A stretch of 64,000 nt of DNA. It comes from Rhodobacteraceae bacterium D3-12 (lineage in GTDB: Bacteria > Pseudomonadota > Alphaproteobacteria > Rhodobacterales > Rhodobacteraceae). The translations under genes were made by a program, and so were the position numbers. Numbering within the stretch: the first letter of the stretch is position 1; each line of letters starts with the position of its first letter. Below are positions 53,661-61,682 of this stretch, one piece after another. The stretch is taken from NCBI GenBank assembly GCA_025916135.1, contig CP104793.1, positions 930,001-994,000 on the forward strand, given 5' to 3'. Under the pieces are notes generated by a model, which worked only from the letters and a program-made list of their open reading frames with translations, did not search any database and had not been told where the DNA came from.

Positions 53661-53772
53661 ACCGCAACAACCGCCGTCCGAAATGTCGCTATGCAAATCG
53701 ACAAGGGCAGGGTGACAGCCCGAAACAAATACAGTAATAACTGGTCGAAATCTAAGATTCTGGAGCACAGCA

Positions 53773-53907
53773 ATGGCTGATCACAAACACGGCGAAATGG
53801 ACATCCGGGTTCAAAAAGAAACCTTTGACGGGTTTGTAACCTTTGCCACCCGGTCAACAATCGCGATTATCGTTGCATTGATTGTCCTTGCGTTGATCGG
53901 GGCCTGA
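53773..53907 (+). CDS. aa3-type cytochrome c oxidase subunit IV (44 residues)
   Basis: A small frame encodes a 44-residue protein: MADHKHGEMDIRVQKETFDG, then a membrane helix (STIAIIVALIVLALIGA). It matches the bacterial aa3 cytochrome oxidase subunit IV, a single-helix subunit of the terminal oxidase, typical of Rhodobacteraceae. An AG-rich stretch precedes the ATG. The other oxidase genes are not in the window. Confidence 0.9.
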   Translation: MADHKHGEMDIRVQKETFDGFVTFATRSTIAIIVALIVLALIGA

Positions 53908-53953
53908 ACCGGCCCTTTTCTGCGAAACTTCGGTGATTTCCTTGGGGACGGTT

Positions 53954-54592
53954 ATGAGTAAGCTTTTAGGTGCCATTCTGGCCGTTCTAACCCTTGCCGG
54001 CTGCGCTGCTGATCCGGTTTGGGCCCCCGAAGAAGCGATCCGCGCGGTGCGTTATCACCACTCTGGCCCGCCCCGCCTGACGCTCTTCACCATGATCAGC
54101 AATACCTCCGGCGCCGGTGGGCATACATCGTTGATGATCAACGGCTCTGAGCGGGTCATTTTTGACCCGTCAGGCAGCTTCCATCACGACTCGATCCCCG
54201 AACGCAACGATGTGCTGTTTGGCGTCACGCCGCAGGTGGCCGATGTGTACACCCGCTATCATGCGCGTGAAACTTGGCATGTTGTGGTTCAGGAAATCGA
54301 CGTCACCCCAGAGGTCGCTGAGCTGGCGTTGAAACTAGCCAAGGCCAACGGCCCGGTGATGAACGCCTATTGCGCACATTCAACCTCGGGCATTCTGCGG
54401 CAATTGCCGGGGTTCACGCAGATCAAACAGGGCATGTATCCGCTTAAACTGGCCGAACAGTTCCGCCAGATCGCGGGCGTGCGCGAACGTGTGCTGCATG
54501 AATATGACAGCGACGACAATTCCAAAGTTCTTGAGAATTGGGACCCTGAGCGTTTTGCCAAGGCGCAGGCCGCCAAGAAAAAAACGCAGTAA
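53954..54592 (+). CDS. Lipoprotein of unknown function, possible cysteine-peptidase-like fold
   Basis: About 212 residues with a lipoprotein signal (LLGAILAVLTLAGC, lipidated Cys in LAGC). The body has LTLFTMISNTSGAGGHTSLM with a His and, later, VMNAYCAHSTSGILRQLPGF with a Cys. The order His then Cys fits circularly permuted papain-like (NlpC/P60-related) folds, which is inference. The ATG at 53954 follows GGGGACGG. It would be anchored in the outer or inner membrane facing the periplasm. Confidence 0.75.
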   Translation: MSKLLGAILAVLTLAGCAADPVWAPEEAIRAVRYHHSGPPRLTLFTMISNTSGAGGHTSLMINGSERVIFDPSGSFHHDSIPERNDVLFGVTPQVADVYTRYHARETWHVVVQEIDVTPEVAELALKLAKANGPVMNAYCAHSTSGILRQLPGFTQIKQGMYPLKLAEQFRQIAGVRERVLHEYDSDDNSKVLENWDPERFAKAQAAKKKTQ

Positions 54593-54722
54593 GTCAAAGC
54601 CGTAAGCCAAAGCAGTAAACCACAAAGCGATAGGTCGGATCTGCAACTCTTCCTGAGTGGGTCAGCCGGTTCGGCCGCTAAACCTGCGCCATTCGGCTAG
54701 AACGCGTCGCCAAGCCCTCGGG

Positions 54723-55049
54723 CTATCCCAGCAAGTATATCAACCCGTATAGCACAACCGCGCCCGCGCTGATCGCCCCGATCACGCTGCGTGTCATCAC
54801 ACCAACCACCAGCGTCGCCGCCGCCGCAGCAAGGCGCGCAGGGTCCGGTTCCCCACCTGTCGCGGCTGGCCACAAAATCAGCGGCGTGACCAGCGCCGGA
54901 AGCACCGCCACCGCTGTATATCGCAAATGCCGCAGCACAAACGGGGGCAATTCGCGGTTGCCGATCCAGCCAAGGAAGACAAAGCGCAGGGCGAAACTGC
55001 CCACGCCCAAGGCGATGATCACCAGCCACAGGTCCGACAGATCAGCCAT
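54723..55049 (-). CDS. AzlD family branched-chain amino acid export subunit
   Basis: A 108-residue protein with about four membrane helices (WLVIIALGVGSFALRFVFLG, LPALVTPLILWPAA) matching AzlD. It pairs with AzlC to export branched-chain or related amino acids. The ATG at 55049 follows GGAGG by seven bases and overlaps the end of the AzlC gene. Confidence 0.88.
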   Translation of the reverse strand: MADLSDLWLVIIALGVGSFALRFVFLGWIGNRELPPFVLRHLRYTAVAVLPALVTPLILWPAATGGEPDPARLAAAAATLVVGVMTRSVIGAISAGAVVLYGLIYLLG

Positions 55050-55758
55050 CACCGCGCCTCCGTTCCATTACCACTTCGACCTGCGCACCGGCCATCATTC
55101 CGCCCAGAGCGGCAAAAATCAGACCAAGGTTAAACGGCACCCAAGTCATCGCAAGCGCCAGCAACACAGCCACAACCGCCGCCGCCACATGCGCCACCGT
55201 GCGCAACATCGGCGTGATCAAAGCCAGAAACGTGATCGGCACCGCAAAATCCAATGCAAATTCCGGCGGGATCGACTTGCCGACCCAGGCGCCCAAAACC
55301 GATGCCGCCATCCACAGCGGAATCACCGGCGAGCAGGCCCCAAAGAAATACGACAGCTTATGTGCCAATCGCCAATCCGGGTGCCTCTCATAGGCAGCAA
55401 CCGAACAGGCATAGCTTTGATCGACAGTCAGATAGGCGACCAAGGCCCGCTTCCACAACGGCGCCGCGCCCAGATGCGGGGTCAGGGCAGCAGAGTACAT
55501 CGCCATACGCAGGTTCACCGTCAACGCAGACAGGATCACGATAAAGGTCGGCGCATGCTCCTGCATCAGCTGCAGGGCGGTGAACTGCGCCGCGCCGGCG
55601 ATCACCACAATCGAAAACGCAGTGGTTTCCAGCACGCTCAGGCCCGCCTCGCTCGCCACAACGCCGAACAGCAGGGCGAATGGAACCACCACCATCATAA
55701 AAGGCGCCCCGTCGCGGACCCCTTCCCAATAGGCGAATTTTTCGGTGGTGGCGCGCAT
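55042..55758 (-). CDS. AzlC family branched-chain amino acid export protein
   Basis: A 238-residue membrane protein matching AzlC: EGVRDGAPFMMVVVPFALLF, IAGAAQFTALQLMQEHAPTF, and MAMYSAALTPHLG. About eight helices. With AzlD it forms a small export system for branched-chain amino acids. It overlaps the AzlD gene and is divergent from fdhD, 40 bases apart. Confidence 0.9.
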   Translation of the reverse strand: MRATTEKFAYWEGVRDGAPFMMVVVPFALLFGVVASEAGLSVLETTAFSIVVIAGAAQFTALQLMQEHAPTFIVILSALTVNLRMAMYSAALTPHLGAAPLWKRALVAYLTVDQSYACSVAAYERHPDWRLAHKLSYFFGACSPVIPLWMAASVLGAWVGKSIPPEFALDFAVPITFLALITPMLRTVAHVAAAVVAVLLALAMTWVPFNLGLIFAALGGMMAGAQVEVVMERRRGDG

Positions 55759-55800
55759 GTCTTGGTCCTAGATTGTTCGCAAGACCGGCCTATCGCCGCC

Positions 55801-56697
55801 ATGGGGAAGTTGCAATTGGCAAAGCTTGAAATCACGTCGCAATATCTCATCGCGCCCGATCCCGCGAACCGTCGGCTGACGCGCGGGGTCACGGGAACCG
55901 ACCATCTCGGCCAACCCATCGAGGCCCGGGTAATCGAAGAACGCCCCTTGACGATTTTCCTCAACCGGCAGGAAATTGTCACCGCCATGACGATAGGTGA
56001 CTACCCCGAATACCTCGCCCTAGGGTTCTTGCGCAATCAAGGGATGCTGGCGGCGGATGAGGAGGTGACCTCGGTCGATTATGATGACGAGCTTGAAACC
56101 GTCGTCGTTCGCACCGCCTCTGAAACCACCTACGAAGACAAGCTCCAGCGCAAGACCCGCACGTCGGGGTGTGCCGTTGGCACCGTGTTTGGCGACATGA
56201 TGGAGGGGCTGGACAAGGTGACCCTGCCGCCCACGCCGCTCAAAACCTCCGACCTCTATGCGCTTTCGTCGGCGATCAATCGCACCCCGTCGCTCTACCT
56301 CGAAGCGGGGGCGATCCATGGCACCGTGCTCTGTCAGGGCGCGCGCCCCTTGGTTTATATGGAGGACGTGGGCCGCCACAACGCGGTCGACAAAATCGCC
56401 GGGTGGCTGTTTTCCGAAGGGCAGGGGGCCGGTGACAAGCTGCTTTACACCACCGGGCGGCTGACCTCGGAAATGGTGATCAAAACGGCGCTCATGGGCA
56501 TTCCCATCCTCGCCTCACGCTCTGGGTTTACCGCTTGGGGCGTGGAAATCGCTCGCCAGGTCGGCCTCACCCTGATCGGGCGACTGCGCGGCCAGCGGTT
56601 TGTCTGTCTCAGCGGAGAAGAACGCTTGCTGCGCGATGCCGACCTTTCGAAGGTGCCGGATGAGCCGAAAAAAGCCCGCCGCAAGGGCGCATCATGA
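55801..56697 (+). CDS. fdhD: Formate dehydrogenase accessory sulfurtransferase FdhD
   Basis: A 298-residue FdhD: ERPLTIFLNRQEIVTAMTIG, YPEYLALGFLRNQGML, GAIHGTVLCQGARPLVYMED, VGRHNAVDKIAGWLFSEG, TTGRLTSEMVIKTALMGIPI and SRSGFTAWGVEIARQVGLTL. It moves sulfur from a desulfurase to the molybdenum of formate dehydrogenase. The usual CxxC region reads SGCAVGT here, so only one Cys is present. The ATG at 55801 starts the family match; the long upstream frame is unused. Its stop overlaps mobA (ATGA). Confidence 0.93.
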   Translation: MGKLQLAKLEITSQYLIAPDPANRRLTRGVTGTDHLGQPIEARVIEERPLTIFLNRQEIVTAMTIGDYPEYLALGFLRNQGMLAADEEVTSVDYDDELETVVVRTASETTYEDKLQRKTRTSGCAVGTVFGDMMEGLDKVTLPPTPLKTSDLYALSSAINRTPSLYLEAGAIHGTVLCQGARPLVYMEDVGRHNAVDKIAGWLFSEGQGAGDKLLYTTGRLTSEMVIKTALMGIPILASRSGFTAWGVEIARQVGLTLIGRLRGQRFVCLSGEERLLRDADLSKVPDEPKKARRKGAS

Positions 56698-57311
56698 GCG
56701 CGCCTATCGGCATAATCCTCGCCGGTGGGTTGGCCCGCCGCATGGGCGGTGGTGACAAAGCACTTTTGCCCCTGACCTCGCAACAGGGGCAGGGGACGTT
56801 GCTGTCGCATGTGATCGCACGCCTTGCGCCGCAAACCACCTCGCTTGCGCTCAATGCCAATGGTGATCCTTCTCGCTTTGACAGCCTCGGGTTGCCCGTC
56901 TTGCCCGACACGATTAATGGCTTCCCCGGCCCTCTCGCGGGCGTGCTGGCGGGCATGGATTGGGCCGCAGAACAAGGCGCCGACGCAATCGTCACCGCCG
57001 CCGCTGACACACCGTTCTTCCCGCACGATCTGGTGGACAGGCTGACACAGGCCGCCGCTGGAATGACCAACCCTCTTACCCTCGCCAAGACGGATAATGG
57101 CCGCCACCCCACCTTCGGCCTCTGGCCCGTGGCCCTGCGCCATGATCTGCGGGATGCCTTGAATGGTGGCTTGCGCAAGGTGGTGCAATGGACCGACGGG
57201 CATGGCGCCGCCTCTGCCCATTTTCCCGGCACCGATCCCGATCCGTTCTTTAACATCAACACGCCCGAAGACCTCGCCATGGCGCAATCCATAGCCAAGG
57301 CCGCGCCATGA
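56694..57311 (+). CDS. mobA: Molybdenum cofactor guanylyltransferase
   Basis: A 205-residue MobA: the nucleotide motif ILAGGLARRMGGGDKALLPL (residues 8-27), FPGPLAGVLAGMDWA, and AADTPFFPHDLVDRL, and FFNINTPEDLAMAQ near the end. It adds GMP to molybdopterin to make MGD cofactor for enzymes such as formate dehydrogenase. It overlaps both fdhD and mobB by four bases, so the operon is tightly coupled. Confidence 0.95.
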   Translation: MSAPIGIILAGGLARRMGGGDKALLPLTSQQGQGTLLSHVIARLAPQTTSLALNANGDPSRFDSLGLPVLPDTINGFPGPLAGVLAGMDWAAEQGADAIVTAAADTPFFPHDLVDRLTQAAAGMTNPLTLAKTDNGRHPTFGLWPVALRHDLRDALNGGLRKVVQWTDGHGAASAHFPGTDPDPFFNINTPEDLAMAQSIAKAAP

Positions 57312-57817
57312 AAATCTATGGCGTTACCGGCTGGAAAAACTCCGGCAAAACCGGCCTGATGGAGCGTTTGGTGAGCGAATTCACCGCCCGCGGCCTGACC
57401 GTTTCGACCCTCAAACACGCCCACCATGCGTTCGACGTTGACCAAGCCGGCACCGACAGCTTCCGCCACCGTGCCGCCGGGGCCGGACAAGTGCTGCTCG
57501 CCTCCGGTCGCCGCTGGGCCTTGATGAGCGAGCTTGGCGACGCGCCAGAGCCGCCCCTGACAGAGTTACTGGCCAAGCTGAACCCCTGCGATCTGGTCCT
57601 GATCGAAGGCTATAAACGCGCCGACCACCCCAAGATCGAAGCACACCGCGCCGCGACCAAACAGCCCCTCATCGCGCCCGATGACCCCACGATCCGCGCC
57701 GTGGCCAGCGATAGCGACCTGACCCTTGATCGCCCGGTGTTTGATCTGAACAATACCAAGGTGATTGCCGATTTCATCTGGGCTGAGGTGGCAAACAAGG
57801 TTGCGCAAAATGGCTAA
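57308..57817 (+). CDS. mobB: Molybdopterin-guanine dinucleotide biosynthesis protein B
   Basis: A 169-residue MobB with a P-loop near the start (VTGWKNSGKTGLMERL), TLKHAHHAFDVDQAGTDSFR and LIEGYKRADHPKIEAHRAAT. It is a GTP-binding helper in MGD synthesis or delivery. It overlaps mobA and the next gene (by 8 bases). Confidence 0.95.
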   Translation: MKIYGVTGWKNSGKTGLMERLVSEFTARGLTVSTLKHAHHAFDVDQAGTDSFRHRAAGAGQVLLASGRRWALMSELGDAPEPPLTELLAKLNPCDLVLIEGYKRADHPKIEAHRAATKQPLIAPDDPTIRAVASDSDLTLDRPVFDLNNTKVIADFIWAEVANKVAQNG

Positions 57818-59918
57818 GTTCGACACCTTTATCATGGTCGATTGGTCCGGCGGAAATGACCGTGGCCCCACGCCTAAGAAAGACGCAATCTGGAGCTGTG
57901 TCGCCGGCGAAGCGCCGCTCTATCATCGCAATCGGCAGACCGCCGAAGATTGGCTAACCACCCGTATCGGCGAAGAAATAGACGCCAATCGCCGCGTCCT
58001 CGCCGGGTTTGATTTCCCGTTTGGCTATCCCACTGGCCTCACTCGGTCCCTAACCGCCACCGACGACCCGCTTGCCCTTTGGGCGTGGTTCGCGGATCAG
58101 ATCACGGATGCGCCAAAGTCCAACAACCGCTTTGATATCGCAGGCCGCATAAACCGCCTGTTCGACGGCATTGGCCCCTTTTGGGGCAATGGTCTCAAGC
58201 GCGACATCCCCGATCTGCCCCGCAAGGGGCGGGCACGCAATTGTTTGGCCTTGCCCGAATGGCGCGAGGCCGAACGCCGCGCCAAGGGCGCGTTTTCTTG
58301 CTGGCAGATGTCTGGCGCCGGGTCGGTTGGCGGGCAGGTGATGATGGGCCTGCCCGTGCTCCACCGCCTGCGCGCCCGCTTCAACGGTGCCGCATGGCCG
58401 TTTGAACCGCTCGGCAATGCCCCTCTGGCGCTTGTCGAAATCTGGCCCTCCCTGATTGGCGACGCAGTCAAAGTCGCGCAACGCGCTGACGAAATCACGG
58501 ATGCGGCACAGGTGCGCCTGCTCGCCGGGGCGGTCGCGGCTCTGCCGCACGACACTCTGGCACAGATGCTCGCCGACACCCCTCCCGAGGCTGCGCAGGA
58601 GGGCTGGATTTTTGGCCTCGGTCACGAGGATACGCTGCGCCGCGCGGCGCGAACCATTTCTGATCTTGCCCCGCCGCCGCTTCGTGACGATTGCTTTGCC
58701 TTGCCCGCTGGCGTGAATTGGACGCCGGTCGACGATGCGCTCGCCTTGCTGCGTGACCGGCTTACCCCTGTCACCGGGTTCGAAACTCTGCCGCTCAGCG
58801 AAGCACTCGGGCGCACGCTCGCCGAGCCTGTCACCGCCCGTCGCTCCAATCCGCCGCTGCCCAACACCGCCGTTGATGGCTATGGCTTTGCTCATGAAAG
58901 CCTGCCGCCCGGTGATCCGGTTTTGCCGCTGGTCGCCGGTCGCGCCGCTGCGGGCCTGCGCTTCAATGGCTCCGTCCCGCCCGGCCATGCGATCCGCATC
59001 CTGACCGGCGCGGCCTTGCCCGATGGTGTTGACACCGTTGTCTTGCAAGAAGACGTGCAACTCGGCGCCGGAGAGGTGGCCTTTCGCGGCGGCGTCAAAC
59101 CCGGCGCGAACACCCGCCGCGCCGGGGAAGATGTCGAAAAAGGCGCGGTGATCCTGCCTGCTGGACGTCGCCTTACGCCTGCTGATCTCGCTCTTGCCGC
59201 TGCTGTTGGCCACGCGGCGCTGCCCATCCGCAAACCGCTTAGAGTTGCGGTGATTTCGACCGGAGACGAACTGGCCGAGCCGGGCGACTCCGTCAGCGCC
59301 GGTCAGATTTTCGACGCCAATCGCCCGATGCTGCTCGCCTTGCTGCAACGCGCGGGCCATGTCGCGATTGATATGGGGCGTGTCCAAGACAGCCGCAGCG
59401 CCATGCGCGCACGCTTTGACGCCGCCGCGGCTGGGGCCGACGCGATCCTCACCTCTGGTGGCGCATCGGCGGGGGATGAAGACCACGTTTCGGCCTTGTT
59501 AACCGAAGCCGGTGCCATGGCGCTCTGGCGGATCGCGGTCAAACCGGGCCGCCCGTTGGGGCTTGGCCTCTGGCAGGGGGCGCCGGTGTTCTGCCTGCCC
59601 GGTAACCCGGTGGCAGCAATGGTCTGCACCTGTGTTTTCGGGCTGCCTGCGCTGGGTCTGCTTGCAGGACGCGGCTGGCAGGCCCCGCGCGGCTATAGCG
59701 TTCCGGCGGCCTTTACCAAACGCAAGAAACCGGGGCGGCGCGAATACCTGCGCGCCCGGATGCGCGATGGCCGCGCCGAGGTGTTCAAATCCGAAGGGTC
59801 GGGCCGGATCAGCGGCCTAAGCTGGGCCGAAGGGCTTGTAGAACTGCCCGATCACGCGCTCGATGTCGCGGAAGGCGACCCCGTCACCTTCATCCCTTGG
59901 GATGGTTTTATAAGCTAA
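57810..59918 (+). CDS. MoeA-type molybdopterin molybdenumtransferase fused to an N-terminal uncharacterised domain
   Basis: The 702-residue product has two parts. Residues ~1-300 start FDTFIMVDWSGGNDRGPTPK and hold ARNCLALPEWREAERRA and ALVEIWPSLIGDA; this domain, often annotated as molybdopterin guanine dinucleotide synthesis, has no proven function. From ~306 on it is a MoeA: PVDDALALLRDRLTPVTGFE, NPPLPNTAVDGYGFAHES, RILTGAALPDGVDTVVLQED, ISTGDELAEPGDSVSAGQIF, LTSGGASAGDEDHVSALL and FCLPGNPVAAMVCTCVFGLP. MoeA inserts molybdate into adenylated molybdopterin. The ATG at 57810 overlaps mobB, so all four genes are coupled. The two parts are in one frame with no stop between. Confidence 0.9.
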   Translation: MAKFDTFIMVDWSGGNDRGPTPKKDAIWSCVAGEAPLYHRNRQTAEDWLTTRIGEEIDANRRVLAGFDFPFGYPTGLTRSLTATDDPLALWAWFADQITDAPKSNNRFDIAGRINRLFDGIGPFWGNGLKRDIPDLPRKGRARNCLALPEWREAERRAKGAFSCWQMSGAGSVGGQVMMGLPVLHRLRARFNGAAWPFEPLGNAPLALVEIWPSLIGDAVKVAQRADEITDAAQVRLLAGAVAALPHDTLAQMLADTPPEAAQEGWIFGLGHEDTLRRAARTISDLAPPPLRDDCFALPAGVNWTPVDDALALLRDRLTPVTGFETLPLSEALGRTLAEPVTARRSNPPLPNTAVDGYGFAHESLPPGDPVLPLVAGRAAAGLRFNGSVPPGHAIRILTGAALPDGVDTVVLQEDVQLGAGEVAFRGGVKPGANTRRAGEDVEKGAVILPAGRRLTPADLALAAAVGHAALPIRKPLRVAVISTGDELAEPGDSVSAGQIFDANRPMLLALLQRAGHVAIDMGRVQDSRSAMRARFDAAAAGADAILTSGGASAGDEDHVSALLTEAGAMALWRIAVKPGRPLGLGLWQGAPVFCLPGNPVAAMVCTCVFGLPALGLLAGRGWQAPRGYSVPAAFTKRKKPGRREYLRARMRDGRAEVFKSEGSGRISGLSWAEGLVELPDHALDVAEGDPVTFIPWDGFIS

Positions 59919-59964
59919 CAGGGGCGCTCTTTCCCAAGGTCGACCCTCCGAAACTTATGCGAAA

Positions 59965-60990
59965 TCAGTCAAACGTGCCCGCGACCCGCCCCAACAGCAT
60001 AAAGGCGCGCGCCGTGCGGGTGTTGGCAAGATCGGTGATTTCCTCGTCGCTCGCGCCTTCTTCGAACTCCGTGAATATCTGGTCAAACTTGCGCAGAAAA
60101 TGATGCGCCGCATCGCGGAAAATCGAATCCTGCCGCATCCGTCCCGCCGCCAGCGCCAAAGACGACCGGTCGCGCACCCCTCCGAGCGAAGCCACAGGGC
60201 GCCCACGCTCTCCGGCGGCGAATTTGCGCCAGATTTCGGGGCGTGCCATGTCGGGGCGCAGATCGTCCATGTATATGCCGTCCTGACTGAGCAGAGTCAG
60301 CACGTCCTGACTGGCGCGCACCAGTTGGCTCGCCTGATGATCTTTGAGCGCCTTGCGCAAGGCGCTGAACCCTTCGGCGTCTTCTGCGGTTTCGGGAAAG
60401 TTCATCGCCCGAACGAAATCGCCCCGCGACAGGGGCGGCGTCATGTCTTCGGCCCGCGTGCCAAGGGGCAGGGCGGTTTGCTCGTCGGCGACGGCCGCAG
60501 GGGGCTCGGTGGCCGCGGCCCGCACCGCACCGCTATCGCGCGTCGAATGGAACATGGCCAAGGCGGTTTCGGTTTTCTTTTGCGCCGCAGCGATCTCGTC
60601 CAGCTTCTTGGCGACCGACGTGTCGACCACCGCACCGCGCCCTTGGCTTTGTGCAACATAGGCCTGCCGGATCGCGTCGATGGCCCCCTGCAAGCGGCGG
60701 CTTTCCTCGCGCATGACCTTGGATGCCCGCGCTGCCGTTGCCGCGACCCAGATCATCGCCACTGGCAGGAACACCGCCAGCATCGTCATGATAAAGCGCA
60801 ACGTATCAGGGCCGCTGCCGCCGCTTTCGGGCGTGACCTCAGGCGTGAGAGCGACAAAGAACATCGCCGAGCCGACCAGCCATAATCCCGACAAGGCAAT
60901 CGCGATAATCTCGATGGCCGAAATCATCGGCTGGCTTGGCCGGTCATAAATGCCCAGAGGGGTCGGGCGGCTGTCCTGTTGGTCACTCAT
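59965..60990 (-). CDS. Membrane protein of unknown function with coiled coil, downstream of greA
   Basis: A 341-residue protein with two membrane helices (ISAIEIIAIALSGLWLVGSA, residues ~23-42; FIMTMLAVFLPVAMIWVAAT, ~66-85), a charged coiled-coil (SKVMREESRRLQGAIDAIRQ, then KKLDEIAAAQKKTETALAM), and a C-terminal globular part (RGDFVRAMNFPETAEDAEGF, RDAAHHFLRKFDQIFTEFEE). I do not recognise a named family, though it looks like a conserved Rhodobacterales protein. It starts 21 bases after the greA stop, so it is likely in the same operon. Confidence 0.75.
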   Translation of the reverse strand: MSDQQDSRPTPLGIYDRPSQPMISAIEIIAIALSGLWLVGSAMFFVALTPEVTPESGGSGPDTLRFIMTMLAVFLPVAMIWVAATAARASKVMREESRRLQGAIDAIRQAYVAQSQGRGAVVDTSVAKKLDEIAAAQKKTETALAMFHSTRDSGAVRAAATEPPAAVADEQTALPLGTRAEDMTPPLSRGDFVRAMNFPETAEDAEGFSALRKALKDHQASQLVRASQDVLTLLSQDGIYMDDLRPDMARPEIWRKFAAGERGRPVASLGGVRDRSSLALAAGRMRQDSIFRDAAHHFLRKFDQIFTEFEEGASDEEITDLANTRTARAFMLLGRVAGTFD

Positions 60991-61011
60991 CGCCGGTCTC
61001 GTTTCACCGTC

Positions 61012-61480
61012 TCAGACGTATTTGATCGTAAGCACTTCATAGCTGCGCACACCGCCGGGGGTGCGCACTTCGACGCTGTCGCCTTCATCTTTGCCGATCA
61101 ACGCACGCGCAATCGGGGATTTGATGTTCAGCAATCCCTTTTCGACATTGGCTTCATGCTCTCCGACAATCTGCCATGTCTTTTCTTCATCGGTGTCCTC
61201 ATCCGCCAACGTCACGGTCGCGCCGAATTTGATCGGGCCCTTCAACTTGGTCGGATCAATCACTTCGGTCAGCCCAACAATGGCCTCAAGCTCTTGAATG
61301 CGCCCCTCGATGAACCCCTGCTTTTCGCGCGCCGAATGGTATTCGGCGTTTTCCTTGGTCCCCCAACTCGCGCGCCTCGGCAATCGCCTGAATAACGGCG
61401 GGGCGCTCAACGGACTTGAGCTTCTTCAATTCGGTTTCAAGCGCGGAATGCCCCGCGCGGGTCATCAATATCTTTTCCAT
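61012..61480 (-). pseudogene. greA: Transcription elongation factor GreA, frameshifted
   Basis: The start reads [20 protein letters not shown], then [19 protein letters not shown], and breaks near 61357-61365; the next frame picks up [20 protein letters not shown], then [20 protein letters not shown] and [20 protein letters not shown] to the stop. Together a normal ~157-residue GreA, which rescues stalled RNA polymerase by stimulating transcript cleavage. The acidic tip loop (EARELGD..ENAEYH) is exactly where the break falls; a two-base gap or one extra base explains it. Since GreA is generally well conserved, a sequencing error is likely. Confidence 0.93.
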
Positions 61481-61682
61481 GTCACTGCTTTCGTCGTGTC
61501 TTGTCAGCCGCTTGGCGTTTTACATATGGGCCGCGGCGGTTGAATTCACCATGTCCACAAGGCGCGGTGCATTGCAATAGAGTAAAGACCATACGCCTTC
61601 AATGGGCGGAATTCTCTCACACCGATGCTCGCCTAACAATCCGGGGGCTGGCCTTCTCTGATTCTGCTGGTAGCATCACAAC

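Noticed and set aside
54886-55800. Upstream extension of the fdhD frame
   Set aside because: It runs antisense to azlC and azlD and has no FdhD similarity; the ATG at 55801 begins the family match.
58050-59486. Minus-strand open frame opposite the MoeA fusion
   Set aside because: Shadow frame; the sense strand has continuous MoeA motifs.
61355-61367. Programmed frameshift in greA
   Set aside because: No slippery heptamer is visible and GreA is not known to use one; a sequencing indel is simpler.
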